Shown here one piece after another: positions 34,940-46,459 of a stretch of DNA of 64,000 bases. The DNA lies in NCBI GenBank assembly GCA_016342685.1, contig JAEINU010000001.1, positions 62,001-126,000 of the forward strand. Reading direction: 5' to 3'. Made by a program: the position numbers and the translations under genes. Under the pieces are notes generated by a model. It had not been told where the DNA came from. It did no database searches and was given only the letters and a program-made list of their open reading frames with translations. Every line of letters starts with the position of its first letter. Within the stretch, counting starts at the first letter, position 1. This stretch comes from Bacteroidales bacterium. GTDB taxonomy: Bacteria; Bacteroidota; Bacteroidia; Bacteroidales; UBA12077.

Positions 34940-36124
34940 ATGGACTATTCAAAAGTTATATTAAAATCGGGTAAAGATCAGTCTGTAAGACGTTATCATC
35001 CATGGATTTTTTCGGGTGCGATAAAAAAGATTATCGGAAATGTAAATGAAGGAGATTTAGTTGTTGTAACCGATAATAAAGATGAGTTTCTTGCTATTGG
35101 ACATTATCAAATTGGTTCAATTGCTATAAGAATTGTTTCTTTTGAAGAAAAGGAGATTGATGCAGATTTCTGGAAACAGAAAATTAAAAAAGCTTATGAA
35201 TTAAGACAAAAATTTGATTTAGCGGAAAGCCCAAATAACAATGTTTACCGTTTAGTTCATGCTGAAGGAGACGGAATGCCTGGTTTAATTATTGATTATT
35301 ATAATGGAACGGCTGTTTTGCAAATGCACTCTATTGGCATGTATTTAATTAGAGATCATTTTGTTGAAGCGCTAAAAGAGATTTATGGTGATACACTGGT
35401 TGCGGTATATGATAAAAGCGAAGCTACAATTCCTTTTAAATCAGATATAAAACCTCAAAATGAATATCTATATGGGGAGTCAAACGATAAGGTGGTTCTT
35501 GAATATGGAAATAAGTTCAAGGTGAATTGGGAAGAAGGTCAAAAAACAGGATTTTTTATTGATCAGCGCGAAAATCGAAAATTGTTGGCAAAATATTCAA
35601 AAGATAAATCAGTATTAAATGTATTTGGGTATACAGGAGGTTTCTCTGTTTATGCAATGGCTGGAGGAGCAAAAGAAGTTCATTCTGTTGATAGCTCAAA
35701 AAAAGCAATTGATTTAACCAACGAAAATATTAAACTTAATTTTGAAGATACTAGTCGGCACAAAGCTTTTGCAGTTGATGCTTTTGAATATTTAAATGAA
35801 ATTGATGACAAGTATGATGTAATTATTCTTGATCCTCCTGCATTTGCAAAACACCACAATGTTCTTCATAATGCTTTGCAAGGCTACAAACGAATAAATG
35901 CCAAAGCGATTGAAAAAATTCGACCTGGTGGAATTTTATTTACATTTTCTTGTTCACAGGTTGTAACTAAAGAAAATTTTAGAAAATCAGTTTTCGTTGC
36001 TGCAGCTAATACAGGAAGAAACGTAAGGATTCTACATCAGTTAAATCAACCGATTGATCACCCTGTTAATATATATCACCCTGAAAGTGAGTATTTAAAA
36101 GGATTGGTTGTTTATGTGGAATAA
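34940..36124 (+). CDS. RlmI/RlmK-like 23S rRNA methyltransferase
   Basis: A 394-residue SAM-dependent methyltransferase with an N-terminal PUA domain (about 1-75, starting KVILKSGKDQSVRRYHPWIF) and a C-terminal Rossmann domain. The SAM loop is NVFGYTGGFSVYAMAGGA, and motif IV is VIILDPPAFAK. CSQVV provides a candidate cysteine. The combination matches the RlmI (m5C1962 of 23S rRNA) family. It is third in a putative operon with DUF5063 and the exonuclease. Confidence 0.93.
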   Translation: MDYSKVILKSGKDQSVRRYHPWIFSGAIKKIIGNVNEGDLVVVTDNKDEFLAIGHYQIGSIAIRIVSFEEKEIDADFWKQKIKKAYELRQKFDLAESPNNNVYRLVHAEGDGMPGLIIDYYNGTAVLQMHSIGMYLIRDHFVEALKEIYGDTLVAVYDKSEATIPFKSDIKPQNEYLYGESNDKVVLEYGNKFKVNWEEGQKTGFFIDQRENRKLLAKYSKDKSVLNVFGYTGGFSVYAMAGGAKEVHSVDSSKKAIDLTNENIKLNFEDTSRHKAFAVDAFEYLNEIDDKYDVIILDPPAFAKHHNVLHNALQGYKRINAKAIEKIRPGGILFTFSCSQVVTKENFRKSVFVAAANTGRNVRILHQLNQPIDHPVNIYHPESEYLKGLVVYVE

Positions 36125-36176
36125 GTTTTAGATTCTAAAATATTTCCATATTTTTATAAGAACCAAATTTAGAGAA

Positions 36177-37178
36177 ATGAATAAGAAAACTTTGTTAACA
36201 ATTGCTTTTGCTTTAATAGTTAATGCTATAAATGCTCAGTATATCTATACAAAAGCTGAGTATTCATCTTCGCTTAAATCGGTTGCCTTATCAAATTTTG
36301 ATATTCAAGATACCATTTTGTATTTACCTTTGGGTGAAGCGGGCTTGCATATATTAGATATTTCGGATCAAGAAAATATTCAAGACGTATTTACATATAC
36401 AGAATTCGAAAGAAGATCGCGAGAAAAAGTCTTTGGAACGGCACATTGTGTTCAGGTAATTGAGAATAAAGCCTATTTGTCGTTTGGAGTTTTGGGATTA
36501 AAAGTACTCGATGTAACAGATCCTACAATGCCATATGTAATTGGAACATATTACAGATATCAGGATGTTTACTGTTCAGAAATATACGAGAATTATGCAT
36601 TTTTAGGTTATGTTGGAATGGGTTTGGAAATTGTCGATTTGAGTAATCTTGATAATATAAATATGGTTGCCAGAAAGAATGTTAAGGGATTTTCTGTGAA
36701 AAACATTCAAATAATTCCTCCTTATGTGGTAATTAGTGGAGGTGTCCGAGGCTTAAAAATCTTCAAATTTAACGAACCTTTTACAGATTTTAAACAGGCA
36801 GATTTCCCAAGAGACTATCAAACAAATAACGATGCAAATAAGATATTATTAAGAGGGGCGAATGCGTATCTAGCAAATGACTTTAGAGGTCTTACAGTTT
36901 TAAATATGGGTTTGCCTTTATATCCGCTTGAGGTATTTAATGTAAAGACTGAAGGAAAAGCAACAGATTTAATTATCGATGGTAATTATTTGTATGTTGC
37001 TTGTGGCAAAAGTATTGAGGTTTATGATATTAAAGAACCAGCAAGTCCTGCCAAAATTCATGAGTATATTAATAAGGATAGAAAGTTTGAAAGTCTAAAA
37101 ATGTATAACAACCAACTTTATGCGTCTTTTAGTAATGGGAAAAAGAATTATGGAATTATGATCTTTCAGGTTGAATAA
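36177..37178 (+). CDS. Secreted LVIVD-repeat beta-propeller protein
   Basis: A 333-residue exported protein with a signal peptide (1-21, ending NAINAQ). The body is a series of about 45-residue repeats of the LVIVD type, for example AGLHILDISDQENI, LGLKVLDVTDPTMP, MGLEIVDLSNLDN and KSIEVYDIKEPASP, which form propeller blades in surface proteins. No enzymatic motif is visible. It may carry a structural or binding role in the envelope. It is convergent with recQ, with the stop codons one base apart. Confidence 0.85.
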   Translation: MNKKTLLTIAFALIVNAINAQYIYTKAEYSSSLKSVALSNFDIQDTILYLPLGEAGLHILDISDQENIQDVFTYTEFERRSREKVFGTAHCVQVIENKAYLSFGVLGLKVLDVTDPTMPYVIGTYYRYQDVYCSEIYENYAFLGYVGMGLEIVDLSNLDNINMVARKNVKGFSVKNIQIIPPYVVISGGVRGLKIFKFNEPFTDFKQADFPRDYQTNNDANKILLRGANAYLANDFRGLTVLNMGLPLYPLEVFNVKTEGKATDLIIDGNYLYVACGKSIEVYDIKEPASPAKIHEYINKDRKFESLKMYNNQLYASFSNGKKNYGIMIFQVE

Positions 37179-37179
37179 A

Positions 37180-39090
37180 TCAATTGTTAGATTTCCAACT
37201 TATAAGATCTTGATTATCTTTGATTATCTTGTTGTTATCAAGAAGCCATTGTATAACCTTTAAGTTTTTGTTTTCATCGGTATCCAAAGATTCTATCAAA
37301 TTGTCGATCGACAGTTTATTATTTTGAAGTTTTTCCTTAATATTTTCTAATATCAAATCAAATTCATATTTGCTTAGATCAAGTTCATTTCTTCGGGTAC
37401 ACACATCGCATTGTCCACACCTATCAGGATTTTTCTCTCCGAAATAACTCAATAAAATCTGACTCCGACATTTATTGGTCGACGAAGCATAATTTAAAAT
37501 AGCATTCAAGCGCTCCACATATCTGGTTTTACGAAAATCAAAATTCTCTTTCGATATGTGTAAACTTTTATCGTCGAGTCGTTCTTCTGTATATATTATA
37601 AATGGGTTTTTCTTTTGTGGAATGTAATTAACAATTCCCATCGATTTTAGATTGTTTAAATAATTGTAAATTATCTTAACATCAACATTTGATTTTTTAG
37701 CTAATGATTTTTCATCAATGCTAATGTAATCTGAGAATAATCCTGTATACGATCTCAAAATCAATTTAATAAAACTATCGAATTTAGCATTTGCAATTTG
37801 AAACTTGTATAATTCGTCTCTTCCGGCCAAAAAATGTAACTTCGACGAACTGTTTAATTCGTCGGTTAAAACCAGATAACCTTCACGTTGAAGAAATTTT
37901 ATACTACTGTATATGTTAAGAATGTTAAAGTTGTAGTTTTTAGCAAAATCTGATATAACAAAATCGTAAGACATTCCTTTTCCGCCACCATATGGAATTT
38001 TGAAATAATTAGCTAAGGCCTGATAAACGGCTTTAATTTCTTTAATTTCAGGAAAACTTGATAAAACACGTCGTTCAGCTTTTACCTTATCGGAATTGTT
38101 ATACAATAAAACAGCGAATGCTTTTTTCTCATCACGTCCACCACGTCCGGCTTCTTGGAAATAAGACTCAATACTATCTGGAGTTTCGATATGTATAACA
38201 AATCGGACATCCGATTTGTCAATACCCATACCAAATGCATTCGTGGAAACCATTACTCTAGTTTTTCCACTTTTCCACTCGTTCTGTTTTCTGTTTCTAT
38301 CTTCATGATTTAATCCTGCATGATAAAAATCTGCCGAAATTTTGTTTTCACGTAGAAATATTGCAATGTCTCTTGTTTTCTTTCTGTTGCGAACATATAT
38401 AATACCAGTTCCTTTAACTTTGTTTATTGTATCGATTAAATATTTATGTTTGTCTTCTACGTGTCTAACTATATAAAGTATGTTCTTTCGCTCAAAACTT
38501 TTTCTAAAAACATTTCGTTCTTTAAACTGCAATTGATCTTGAATATCATCAACAACCTTAGGAATAGCTGTTGCTGTAAGTGCTAGAAATGGAACTCCTG
38601 GTATTAATTCTCTTACATCTGCAATTTTTAAATACGAAGGTCTAAAATCGTATCCCCATTCCGATATGCAATGCGCCTCGTCAATAGCAATAAGATTAAC
38701 TTGCATATGTTTTACTCGATGTTGAAAGATTTCAGTTGAGATTCGTTCTGGAGAAATATACAAGAATTTTACTTTTCCATAAATACAATTATCCAGAGCA
38801 ATATCAATTTCATTTCTGGTCATTCCCGAATAAATTGAAATTGCTTTAATATTTCTTTTTTGAAGATTTTCAACCTGATCTTTCATTAAAGCAATTAGCG
38901 GAGTAATTACAATACAAATACCTTCTTTTGCCAAAGATGGAACTTGAAAAGTGATTGATTTTCCTCCGCCTGTTGGTAACAATGCAAGAGTGTCTTTACC
39001 ATCCATAACAGATTGAATAATATCTTCCTGCAAAGGTCTGAAAGAGGAATATCCCCAATGTTTTGTTAGTATTTGTTCGTATTTATTCAT
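37180..39090 (-). CDS. recQ: RecQ-type ATP-dependent DNA helicase
   Basis: A 636-residue superfamily 2 helicase for recombination and fork repair. Motif I is LLPTGGGKSITF, motif II AIDEAHCISEWG, and motif VI ESYFQEAGRGGRDE. The RecQ C-terminal region has the zinc cysteines in NKCRSQILLSYFGE and RCGQCDVC, and a winged helix follows. A classical HRDC domain is not apparent in the last 60 residues, as in many short Bacteroidota RecQ proteins. The promoter upstream has both -7 and -33 elements. Confidence 0.95.
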   Translation of the reverse strand: MNKYEQILTKHWGYSSFRPLQEDIIQSVMDGKDTLALLPTGGGKSITFQVPSLAKEGICIVITPLIALMKDQVENLQKRNIKAISIYSGMTRNEIDIALDNCIYGKVKFLYISPERISTEIFQHRVKHMQVNLIAIDEAHCISEWGYDFRPSYLKIADVRELIPGVPFLALTATAIPKVVDDIQDQLQFKERNVFRKSFERKNILYIVRHVEDKHKYLIDTINKVKGTGIIYVRNRKKTRDIAIFLRENKISADFYHAGLNHEDRNRKQNEWKSGKTRVMVSTNAFGMGIDKSDVRFVIHIETPDSIESYFQEAGRGGRDEKKAFAVLLYNNSDKVKAERRVLSSFPEIKEIKAVYQALANYFKIPYGGGKGMSYDFVISDFAKNYNFNILNIYSSIKFLQREGYLVLTDELNSSSKLHFLAGRDELYKFQIANAKFDSFIKLILRSYTGLFSDYISIDEKSLAKKSNVDVKIIYNYLNNLKSMGIVNYIPQKKNPFIIYTEERLDDKSLHISKENFDFRKTRYVERLNAILNYASSTNKCRSQILLSYFGEKNPDRCGQCDVCTRRNELDLSKYEFDLILENIKEKLQNNKLSIDNLIESLDTDENKNLKVIQWLLDNNKIIKDNQDLISWKSNN

Positions 39091-39144
39091 TGTTAAAAGA
39101 AAGATACAATAAACTTACAATTATAAAAAATGTTAAAAACAATC

Positions 39145-39173
39145 AAATGTATAGATTATATCAAATTTTCAAC
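39145..39173 (-). promoter_or_regulatory. recQ promoter (-7 TACATTTG, -33 TTG)
   Basis: On the minus strand TTG (39173-39171) is followed after 18 bases by TACATTTG (39152-39145), the Bacteroidota spacing. It ends 54 bases before the start. Confidence 0.55.
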
Positions 39174-39197
39174 TGTTATTTTACTTATTTTTTGTAA

Positions 39198-40712
<1,515 letters not shown>

Positions 40713-40746
40713 AATATTTTAACATTATAATTTAAACCTTAAGTTT

Positions 40747-42684
40747 ATGAAGAAGATTTGTTTGATAATATGTTCTATTCTATTTCTTAATCAGTTTTAT
40801 TCCGTTGCTCAATCAAAAGATGTATTAATTTCTATCGATGACAACGAAATATTAAAAGAGGAATTTGTTAGAATTTACGAAAAGAATAAGACAAATTTAT
40901 CTACAGGAGAGGTTACTTCTCTTGAGGAATATTTAGATTTATTCATAAACTTTAAATTGAAAGTTTTCGAAGCTGAAAAATTGGGTTTTGATACTTTAGA
41001 ATCATTTACGCAAGAATATGAAGGTTATGTTAAGCAATTGGCTCGACCTTATTTGTTAGATAGTAAGGCAAATGAACAAGTTGTAACTGAGGCGTACGAG
41101 AGAATGAAGCAGGAAGTGCGAGCAAGTCATATTTTGATTAAATTAGCAAAAGATGCAACTCCTGAAGATACAACTGCTGCGTACGAAAAAGCTATTGAAA
41201 TTAGAAGAAGAATTATAAACGGAGAAGCTTTTGATGTTGTTGCAAAAGGAAGTTCAGACGATCCTTCGGTTAAAAATAATGCTGGTGACCTAGGTTATTT
41301 TACTGTTTTTCAGATGATTTACCCATTCGAAAATGTTGTTTATAATTCCGAAATTGGAGAAATTTCATATCCAGTAAGAACTCGTTTTGGATACCATATT
41401 GTTAAAGTTACCGATAAGCGAAATGCAAGAGGGCAAGTGAAAGTTGCCCATATTATGATTGCAACACCACGAGGTTCAACCAAAGAAATCATTGAAGAAA
41501 AGAAGAAGTTAAGCAACGAAATTTATCATAAACTTAAACAAGGTGAAGATTTTTCAGAGTTAGCAATCACTTATTCAGACGATAAAGGAAGTGCAAGAAA
41601 AGCAGGAGAATTGCCATGGTTTGGAGTTGGTAGAATGGTAAAAGAATTCGAAACTGCTGCTTTTGGTTTAAAATTTAACGATGAAATTTCACAACCTGTT
41701 CAAACTGGATTTGGTTGGCATATTATAAAAAGAATAGATAGAAAAGAAGTTCCTTCTTTTGAAGAAGCTAAAGCAGAAATTGCACGAAAAGTTGGTAAAG
41801 ATCAACGAGCTAATATTGCCAGAAGAGCTTTAATAGATGAATTAAAAAAGGAATACAATTTTAAAGAAAAAACAGAAAATATTCCTGTGAGTTTTGATTC
41901 AATTCAAAATATTTATGTGTTGAAATTAAAATTTATAGAAAGAGATATAGTTTTAAAAGACACCTTATTTTCATTTTTAGATAAGGTTTATTACGAAAAG
42001 GACTTTGTAACTTATGCAAGAACTAAATTCAAAAATAAAACAAGTACAGCATATCAGTATAAAGTTTTGTATGAGGAGTACATCGATGAAAAGATTTTAG
42101 AACTTGAAGAGTCTAGACTTGAAATAAAATATCCTGAATATAAATATTTGCTTAAAGAATATCACGACGGAATGTTGCTTTTTGAAATTACAGATCAAAA
42201 AATATGGTCAAAAGCAATTGTAGATTCTGCTGGATTAGAGAATTATTACAAAGAACATAAAAAAGCTTATATGTGGGATGAGCGATGGGATGGTTCAATA
42301 TATAAATGTTCAAATGAGAATCTTTTTAATGCCGTTTCAAAAATAACTAGTAAGTCAAGTTTTGGAAAAAAAGTGACGAACGATGATTTGTTGGCTAAAT
42401 TTAATTCAGAATCAGAGAATCTTACCATTGAAACTGGATTATTTACTAAAGGTGATAATAAAATTATTGATAAGTTGATTTGGAATACGAATCAAGAAAA
42501 TGTAGACACAAAAAACATTGCAATCAAAGGACAAATAATAAAACCTAAGATTAAAACTCTGGGCGAAGCTCGGGGAGGTGTTATTTCAGATTATCAGGAT
42601 TATCTTGATAAGTTGTGGGTTAATAAATTACGCGAACAATACAATATTAAAGTTAACGAGTCAGTTTTATCATCAATAAAATAG
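40747..42684 (+). CDS. Periplasmic peptidyl-prolyl isomerase with two parvulin domains
   Basis: A 645-residue exported chaperone of SurA/PpiC type. A signal peptide (1-22, ending SVAQ) is followed by a SurA-like helical N-domain. Two parvulin domains come next: the first (about 125-228) starts VRASHILIKLAK and ends FGYHIVKVTD, the second (about 231-336) starts VKVAHIMIATP and ends FGWHIIKRID. About 300 residues of unassigned C-terminal sequence follow. It should help fold outer-membrane or secreted proteins. First of four consecutive envelope genes; the next starts 6 bases after its stop. Confidence 0.93.
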   Translation: MKKICLIICSILFLNQFYSVAQSKDVLISIDDNEILKEEFVRIYEKNKTNLSTGEVTSLEEYLDLFINFKLKVFEAEKLGFDTLESFTQEYEGYVKQLARPYLLDSKANEQVVTEAYERMKQEVRASHILIKLAKDATPEDTTAAYEKAIEIRRRIINGEAFDVVAKGSSDDPSVKNNAGDLGYFTVFQMIYPFENVVYNSEIGEISYPVRTRFGYHIVKVTDKRNARGQVKVAHIMIATPRGSTKEIIEEKKKLSNEIYHKLKQGEDFSELAITYSDDKGSARKAGELPWFGVGRMVKEFETAAFGLKFNDEISQPVQTGFGWHIIKRIDRKEVPSFEEAKAEIARKVGKDQRANIARRALIDELKKEYNFKEKTENIPVSFDSIQNIYVLKLKFIERDIVLKDTLFSFLDKVYYEKDFVTYARTKFKNKTSTAYQYKVLYEEYIDEKILELEESRLEIKYPEYKYLLKEYHDGMLLFEITDQKIWSKAIVDSAGLENYYKEHKKAYMWDERWDGSIYKCSNENLFNAVSKITSKSSFGKKVTNDDLLAKFNSESENLTIETGLFTKGDNKIIDKLIWNTNQENVDTKNIAIKGQIIKPKIKTLGEARGGVISDYQDYLDKLWVNKLREQYNIKVNESVLSSIK

Positions 42685-42690
42685 TACTTA

Positions 42691-43533
42691 ATGAAATTTA
42701 AAGTATTCATATTCGTTTTGTTGGTTCTTGTTGGATGTAAGTCTAAAGATACCGAAGTAGAGAAAATACCATTGGCTAAGGTAAATGATAAGTTCCTTTA
42801 TGATGTAGATATTAAAGAATTATTTACATCGAATTTATCGCAGGAAGATAGTGTTACTATTGCTAAAAATTTTATTGATGAGTGGGTTAAGAAGCAGCTT
42901 TTATTAACAAAGGCGGAGCTTAATTTGACAGAAGAAAATAACGATATTGAAAAACAAATCGAAGATTATAGATCTTCGTTATTAATATTTAAATATAAGC
43001 AAGAATTAATAAATCAGAAGCTAGATACTGTCGTTACAGATGATGAAATAGAGGAGTATTACAATGATTATTCGGCAAATTTTGTACTAAACCATAATAT
43101 TGTAAAAGTCTTATTTTTAATGATTTCAAAAGAGGCGCCCGAAATAGATAAGGTTAAACGATGGTATAAATCTAATGATGAAGAAAATCTATCCCGATTA
43201 GAAGATTATTGTTATCAGTACGCAACAAAATTCGATAACTTTAATAATGATTGGATTCCATTTAACAGTTTATTAATTGAATTGCCTATAAATATTGATG
43301 ATCAAGAAAGATATCTTAGGTATAACAAATATCTGGAAACAGAAGACTCACTTTATTATTATTTTGTTAAAATAAATGAGCACAGTTTAAAAAGTACAAT
43401 TCAACCTTTAGAATACGCAAAGCATAAAATAAAGAGTATCATCCTGAATAAAAGAAAATTTACTTTTATTGAAGAGCTGGAAAATAAGGTGTATAATGAT
43501 GCTTTGAATCATAATGAATTTATAATCTATTAA
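42691..43533 (+). CDS. Lipoprotein related to SurA/PpiC N-domain, no parvulin domain
   Basis: A 280-residue lipoprotein: signal peptide with lipobox LVGC (Cys16) after a 15-residue hydrophobic stretch. The N-terminal part (AKVNDKFLYDVDIKELF, then EWVKKQLLLTKAELNL) resembles the helical N-domain of the flanking isomerases. The expected parvulin motifs (SHIL, GGELG, FGYHI) are absent, although NHNIVKVLFLMI marks the place where the first strand would be. It is probably a chaperone-like subunit without isomerase activity. It lies between two isomerase genes, 6 and 12 bases away. Confidence 0.8.
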   Translation: MKFKVFIFVLLVLVGCKSKDTEVEKIPLAKVNDKFLYDVDIKELFTSNLSQEDSVTIAKNFIDEWVKKQLLLTKAELNLTEENNDIEKQIEDYRSSLLIFKYKQELINQKLDTVVTDDEIEEYYNDYSANFVLNHNIVKVLFLMISKEAPEIDKVKRWYKSNDEENLSRLEDYCYQYATKFDNFNNDWIPFNSLLIELPINIDDQERYLRYNKYLETEDSLYYYFVKINEHSLKSTIQPLEYAKHKIKSIILNKRKFTFIEELENKVYNDALNHNEFIIY

Positions 43534-43545
43534 AAAATAAAAAAA

Positions 43546-44904
43546 ATGAGAATCTCTTTATCAAGAATACTATCTCTATGCCTAATTCTTACAGCAGTTT
43601 CTTTTGTTGGTAGAGCTCAAGAGCCGCAAATGATTGATCAGATTGTAAGTAAAGTTGGCGATAAAATAATATTGCAATCGGATATCGAAAATCAGGTATT
43701 GCAATATATGGCTCAGGGTTATGGAAATAAATCAGAGATGAAATGTAATGTTTTAAGCGAGTTAATGGTACAGAAATTACTGCTTACACAAGCAGAACTT
43801 GATAGTCTTGAAGTTGGAATGAATCAGATTGAATCTGAATTAAGCCGACGGTTAAATTATTTTATTCGTCAGGTTGGTTCACAAGAAAAACTCGAGGAAT
43901 TTTATAATAAATCATTAATTGAGATTAAAGAAGATTTTCGACCTTTAATAGAAGAACAAATAAAAACTCAAATGATGCAAGGTAATATTGTATCTAGCAT
44001 TGATGCTTCTCCAAAAGAGGTGAGAAAGTTTTATAATGATTTCGAAGAGGATAGCATTCCATTAGTAAATGCTCAATACGAAATAAAGGAAATTACCTTA
44101 TATCCTCCTAAAAATGAAAAAGCCAGAAATGAGTCACGTGAAAAACTCTTGGAAATACGAAAAAGAATTATTGATGGCGAAAGATTTTCAACATTATCTG
44201 TTTTATATTCAGAAGATCCAGGGTCGGCCAGGCGTGGAGGAGAATTGGGGTTCAGAACAAGAGACGAGTTAGATCCAGCTTTTGCTAAAGCAGCATTCAG
44301 CTTGAACGACGATGGAGGTATTTCTAGAATAGTAGAATCAGAATATGGATTCCATATTATTCAGTTAATCGCCCGCGAAGGAGAGCAGGTAAATGTTAGA
44401 CACATTCTAATTATTCCTAAGCTGAAAACTGAACAGAAAGTGGCTACTAAAAATAAACTAGATACAATTGTAACTGAAATAAATTCCAATAATCTTAGCT
44501 TTGAAAATGCAGCATTGAAATATTCTCAAGATGATCAATCTAGATTTAATAAGGCCTACATGATTAATCCGGCAACTACTTCAACTAAATTTGAATTAGA
44601 AAATTTAATTAAGCAAGAATATAATGTAGTAAAAGACTTGAAAGAAGGAGAGATTTCAGAACCATTCGAATCTGTCGATTCAAAAGGAAAAGCAGTGTTT
44701 AAGGTTATTAAAGTTAGTAATATAATTGAAGCCCATAGAGCCAATTTGAAAGAAGATTATGAATTAATAAAGAATATGGCAATTTTTGAGATACAACAAG
44801 AGGTTTTCAAAAAATGGCTAGACGAAAAAAAGGCTAAAACATATATTTATGTTGATAAATCTTCACATAATTGCGAGTTTCTTGAAGAGGGTTGGTTAAA
44901 ATAA
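43546..44904 (+). CDS. surA: SurA-like periplasmic chaperone/isomerase
   Basis: A 452-residue SurA homologue. A signal peptide (1-24) ends FVGRAQ, and the N-terminal chaperone domain starts IDQIVSKVGDKIILQSDIENQV, the standard SurA opening. The first parvulin domain (about 178-282) is well formed, with SEDPGSARRGGELGFR and EYGFHIIQLI. The second (about 283-395) starts VNVRHILIIP but lacks the usual GGELG segment. It escorts outer-membrane proteins to the BAM complex. Third in the chaperone set, immediately before an OstA-like gene. Confidence 0.92.
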   Translation: MRISLSRILSLCLILTAVSFVGRAQEPQMIDQIVSKVGDKIILQSDIENQVLQYMAQGYGNKSEMKCNVLSELMVQKLLLTQAELDSLEVGMNQIESELSRRLNYFIRQVGSQEKLEEFYNKSLIEIKEDFRPLIEEQIKTQMMQGNIVSSIDASPKEVRKFYNDFEEDSIPLVNAQYEIKEITLYPPKNEKARNESREKLLEIRKRIIDGERFSTLSVLYSEDPGSARRGGELGFRTRDELDPAFAKAAFSLNDDGGISRIVESEYGFHIIQLIAREGEQVNVRHILIIPKLKTEQKVATKNKLDTIVTEINSNNLSFENAALKYSQDDQSRFNKAYMINPATTSTKFELENLIKQEYNVVKDLKEGEISEPFESVDSKGKAVFKVIKVSNIIEAHRANLKEDYELIKNMAIFEIQQEVFKKWLDEKKAKTYIYVDKSSHNCEFLEEGWLK

Positions 44905-44922
44905 ACTAGTTGGGTGCACTAT

Positions 44923-46431
44923 ATGAATAAAATTCTAGTTGTTTTCTTATTTTTTTGTTTTCTAGCTACATTAAGTAATTCTACTTTTGGACAAAAAAAG
45001 GAGCAGATTAATATCCTCAATTCTAATTCATTTGAGTCAAATAAAAGTATTGGCGAAGGAGTTAGACGTTTTTTGGGAGATGTAGTCTTTGAGCATAACA
45101 ATACCAAAATGTATTGCGATAGTGCTTATTTGTACAGTAAGACAAATATTATGCACGCATATAGTAATGTACATATTAATAGAGCCGATTCTCTGCATTT
45201 GTATGGTGATTATTTAATCTACAATGCAAATACAGATATTGGTAAAGTAAGAAACAATGTGCGGTTAGAGAATGACAGTACCGAATTATTTACCGATTCT
45301 TTAAATTTTAATACTTTATTAAATATTGCCTATTATTTTGATGGTGGAAAGATACTTAGTGGAGAAAATACGCTTACAAGCACAATAGGTCATTATTATG
45401 CAGATGAGGATCTAATCTTTTTTAAAGATAGTGTAAAAGTTGAATCTCCCGATTATATTATTTTAACCGACACTTTAAAATACAATACAAAAACAGAAAC
45501 AGCATTTTTTGTAGGACCAACAGATATTTTCAACGAAGAAAATACCTTATATGCTGAAAATGGGTGGTATAAAACGATCGAAAAACAATTTCAATTTAGA
45601 GAGAATGCAACTTATCAGAACAAAGAAAAAATTCTTAAGGGAGACAGTTTGTATTTTGATGAAATTATTGGAATAGGAAAAGCTTTTCGAAATGTTGAAA
45701 TGATTGATACATCTCAAAATCTGATTTTAAAAGGTAATTACGCAATTTATCATGAGAATCCGGAGAGTTTCCTAATTACTGATAGCACTTTAATGATTCA
45801 GGTAACAAATCGTACAGACTCATTGTTTTTGCATGCCGATTCAATAAGATCTGATATGGATTCATCAGGAATAAATCGTATAATTAGAGCTTATCACAAA
45901 GTTCAATTGTATAGAGACGATTTTCAAGCCTCGTGCGACTCTATGGTTTATACTTTCGCTGATTCTGTTATTACGATGTACACAAGACCAATATTATGGG
46001 CAGAGGGGAGTCAAATGACTGCAGATTTAGTTGAGATACATATTAAAAATGAGAAAATAGATTTTTTTAAGTTAATTCAAACTGCATTTATTGTGCAACA
46101 AGAAGATACTTCAAAATACAATCAAATTCGTGGTAAGGAAATGATTGGTTATATAAGAAATAATGAGTTATCTAAGATCGATGTTTTTGGAAATGGTCAA
46201 ACCATATATTTTACCAAAGATAAAGAGGAGTTTGTAGGTGTAAATTACGCCGAAAGCAGCGATATTATAATATATATGAAGAACGGCAGACCAAGTCGTT
46301 TTAATCTAATAAAACAACCCGATGGGACAATGTATCCTATGGGAGAGTTAGAGAAAACTAAGTTAAAAGATTTTCAATGGCTCGAAAACTTACGACCCAA
46401 ATCAAAAAACGATATATTCTTCTGGAAATAA
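44923..46431 (+). CDS. OstA/LptA-like envelope protein
   Basis: About 502 residues from the ATG at 44923; an upstream GTG at 44914 would add three residues. A signal peptide ends NSTFGQ. The body is a long series of OstA-type beta segments (GDVVFEHNNTKMYCDSAYLY, YSNVHINRADSLHLYGDYL, VRNNVRLENDSTEL), the jellyroll fold of LPS-transport proteins LptA and LptD. It is longer than E. coli LptA, as is usual in Bacteroidota. It follows the SurA-like gene by 18 bases, which fits a shared role in outer-membrane building. Confidence 0.9.
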   Translation: MNKILVVFLFFCFLATLSNSTFGQKKEQINILNSNSFESNKSIGEGVRRFLGDVVFEHNNTKMYCDSAYLYSKTNIMHAYSNVHINRADSLHLYGDYLIYNANTDIGKVRNNVRLENDSTELFTDSLNFNTLLNIAYYFDGGKILSGENTLTSTIGHYYADEDLIFFKDSVKVESPDYIILTDTLKYNTKTETAFFVGPTDIFNEENTLYAENGWYKTIEKQFQFRENATYQNKEKILKGDSLYFDEIIGIGKAFRNVEMIDTSQNLILKGNYAIYHENPESFLITDSTLMIQVTNRTDSLFLHADSIRSDMDSSGINRIIRAYHKVQLYRDDFQASCDSMVYTFADSVITMYTRPILWAEGSQMTADLVEIHIKNEKIDFFKLIQTAFIVQQEDTSKYNQIRGKEMIGYIRNNELSKIDVFGNGQTIYFTKDKEEFVGVNYAESSDIIIYMKNGRPSRFNLIKQPDGTMYPMGELEKTKLKDFQWLENLRPKSKNDIFFWK

Positions 46432-46457
46432 AAAAGGGACTTTAAAAAGTCCCTTTT
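46432..46457. terminator. Bidirectional terminator
   Basis: AAAAGGGACT (46432-46441) pairs with AGTCCCTTTT (46448-46457), 6-base loop, between convergent genes. Confidence 0.85.
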
Positions 46458-46459
46458 AT

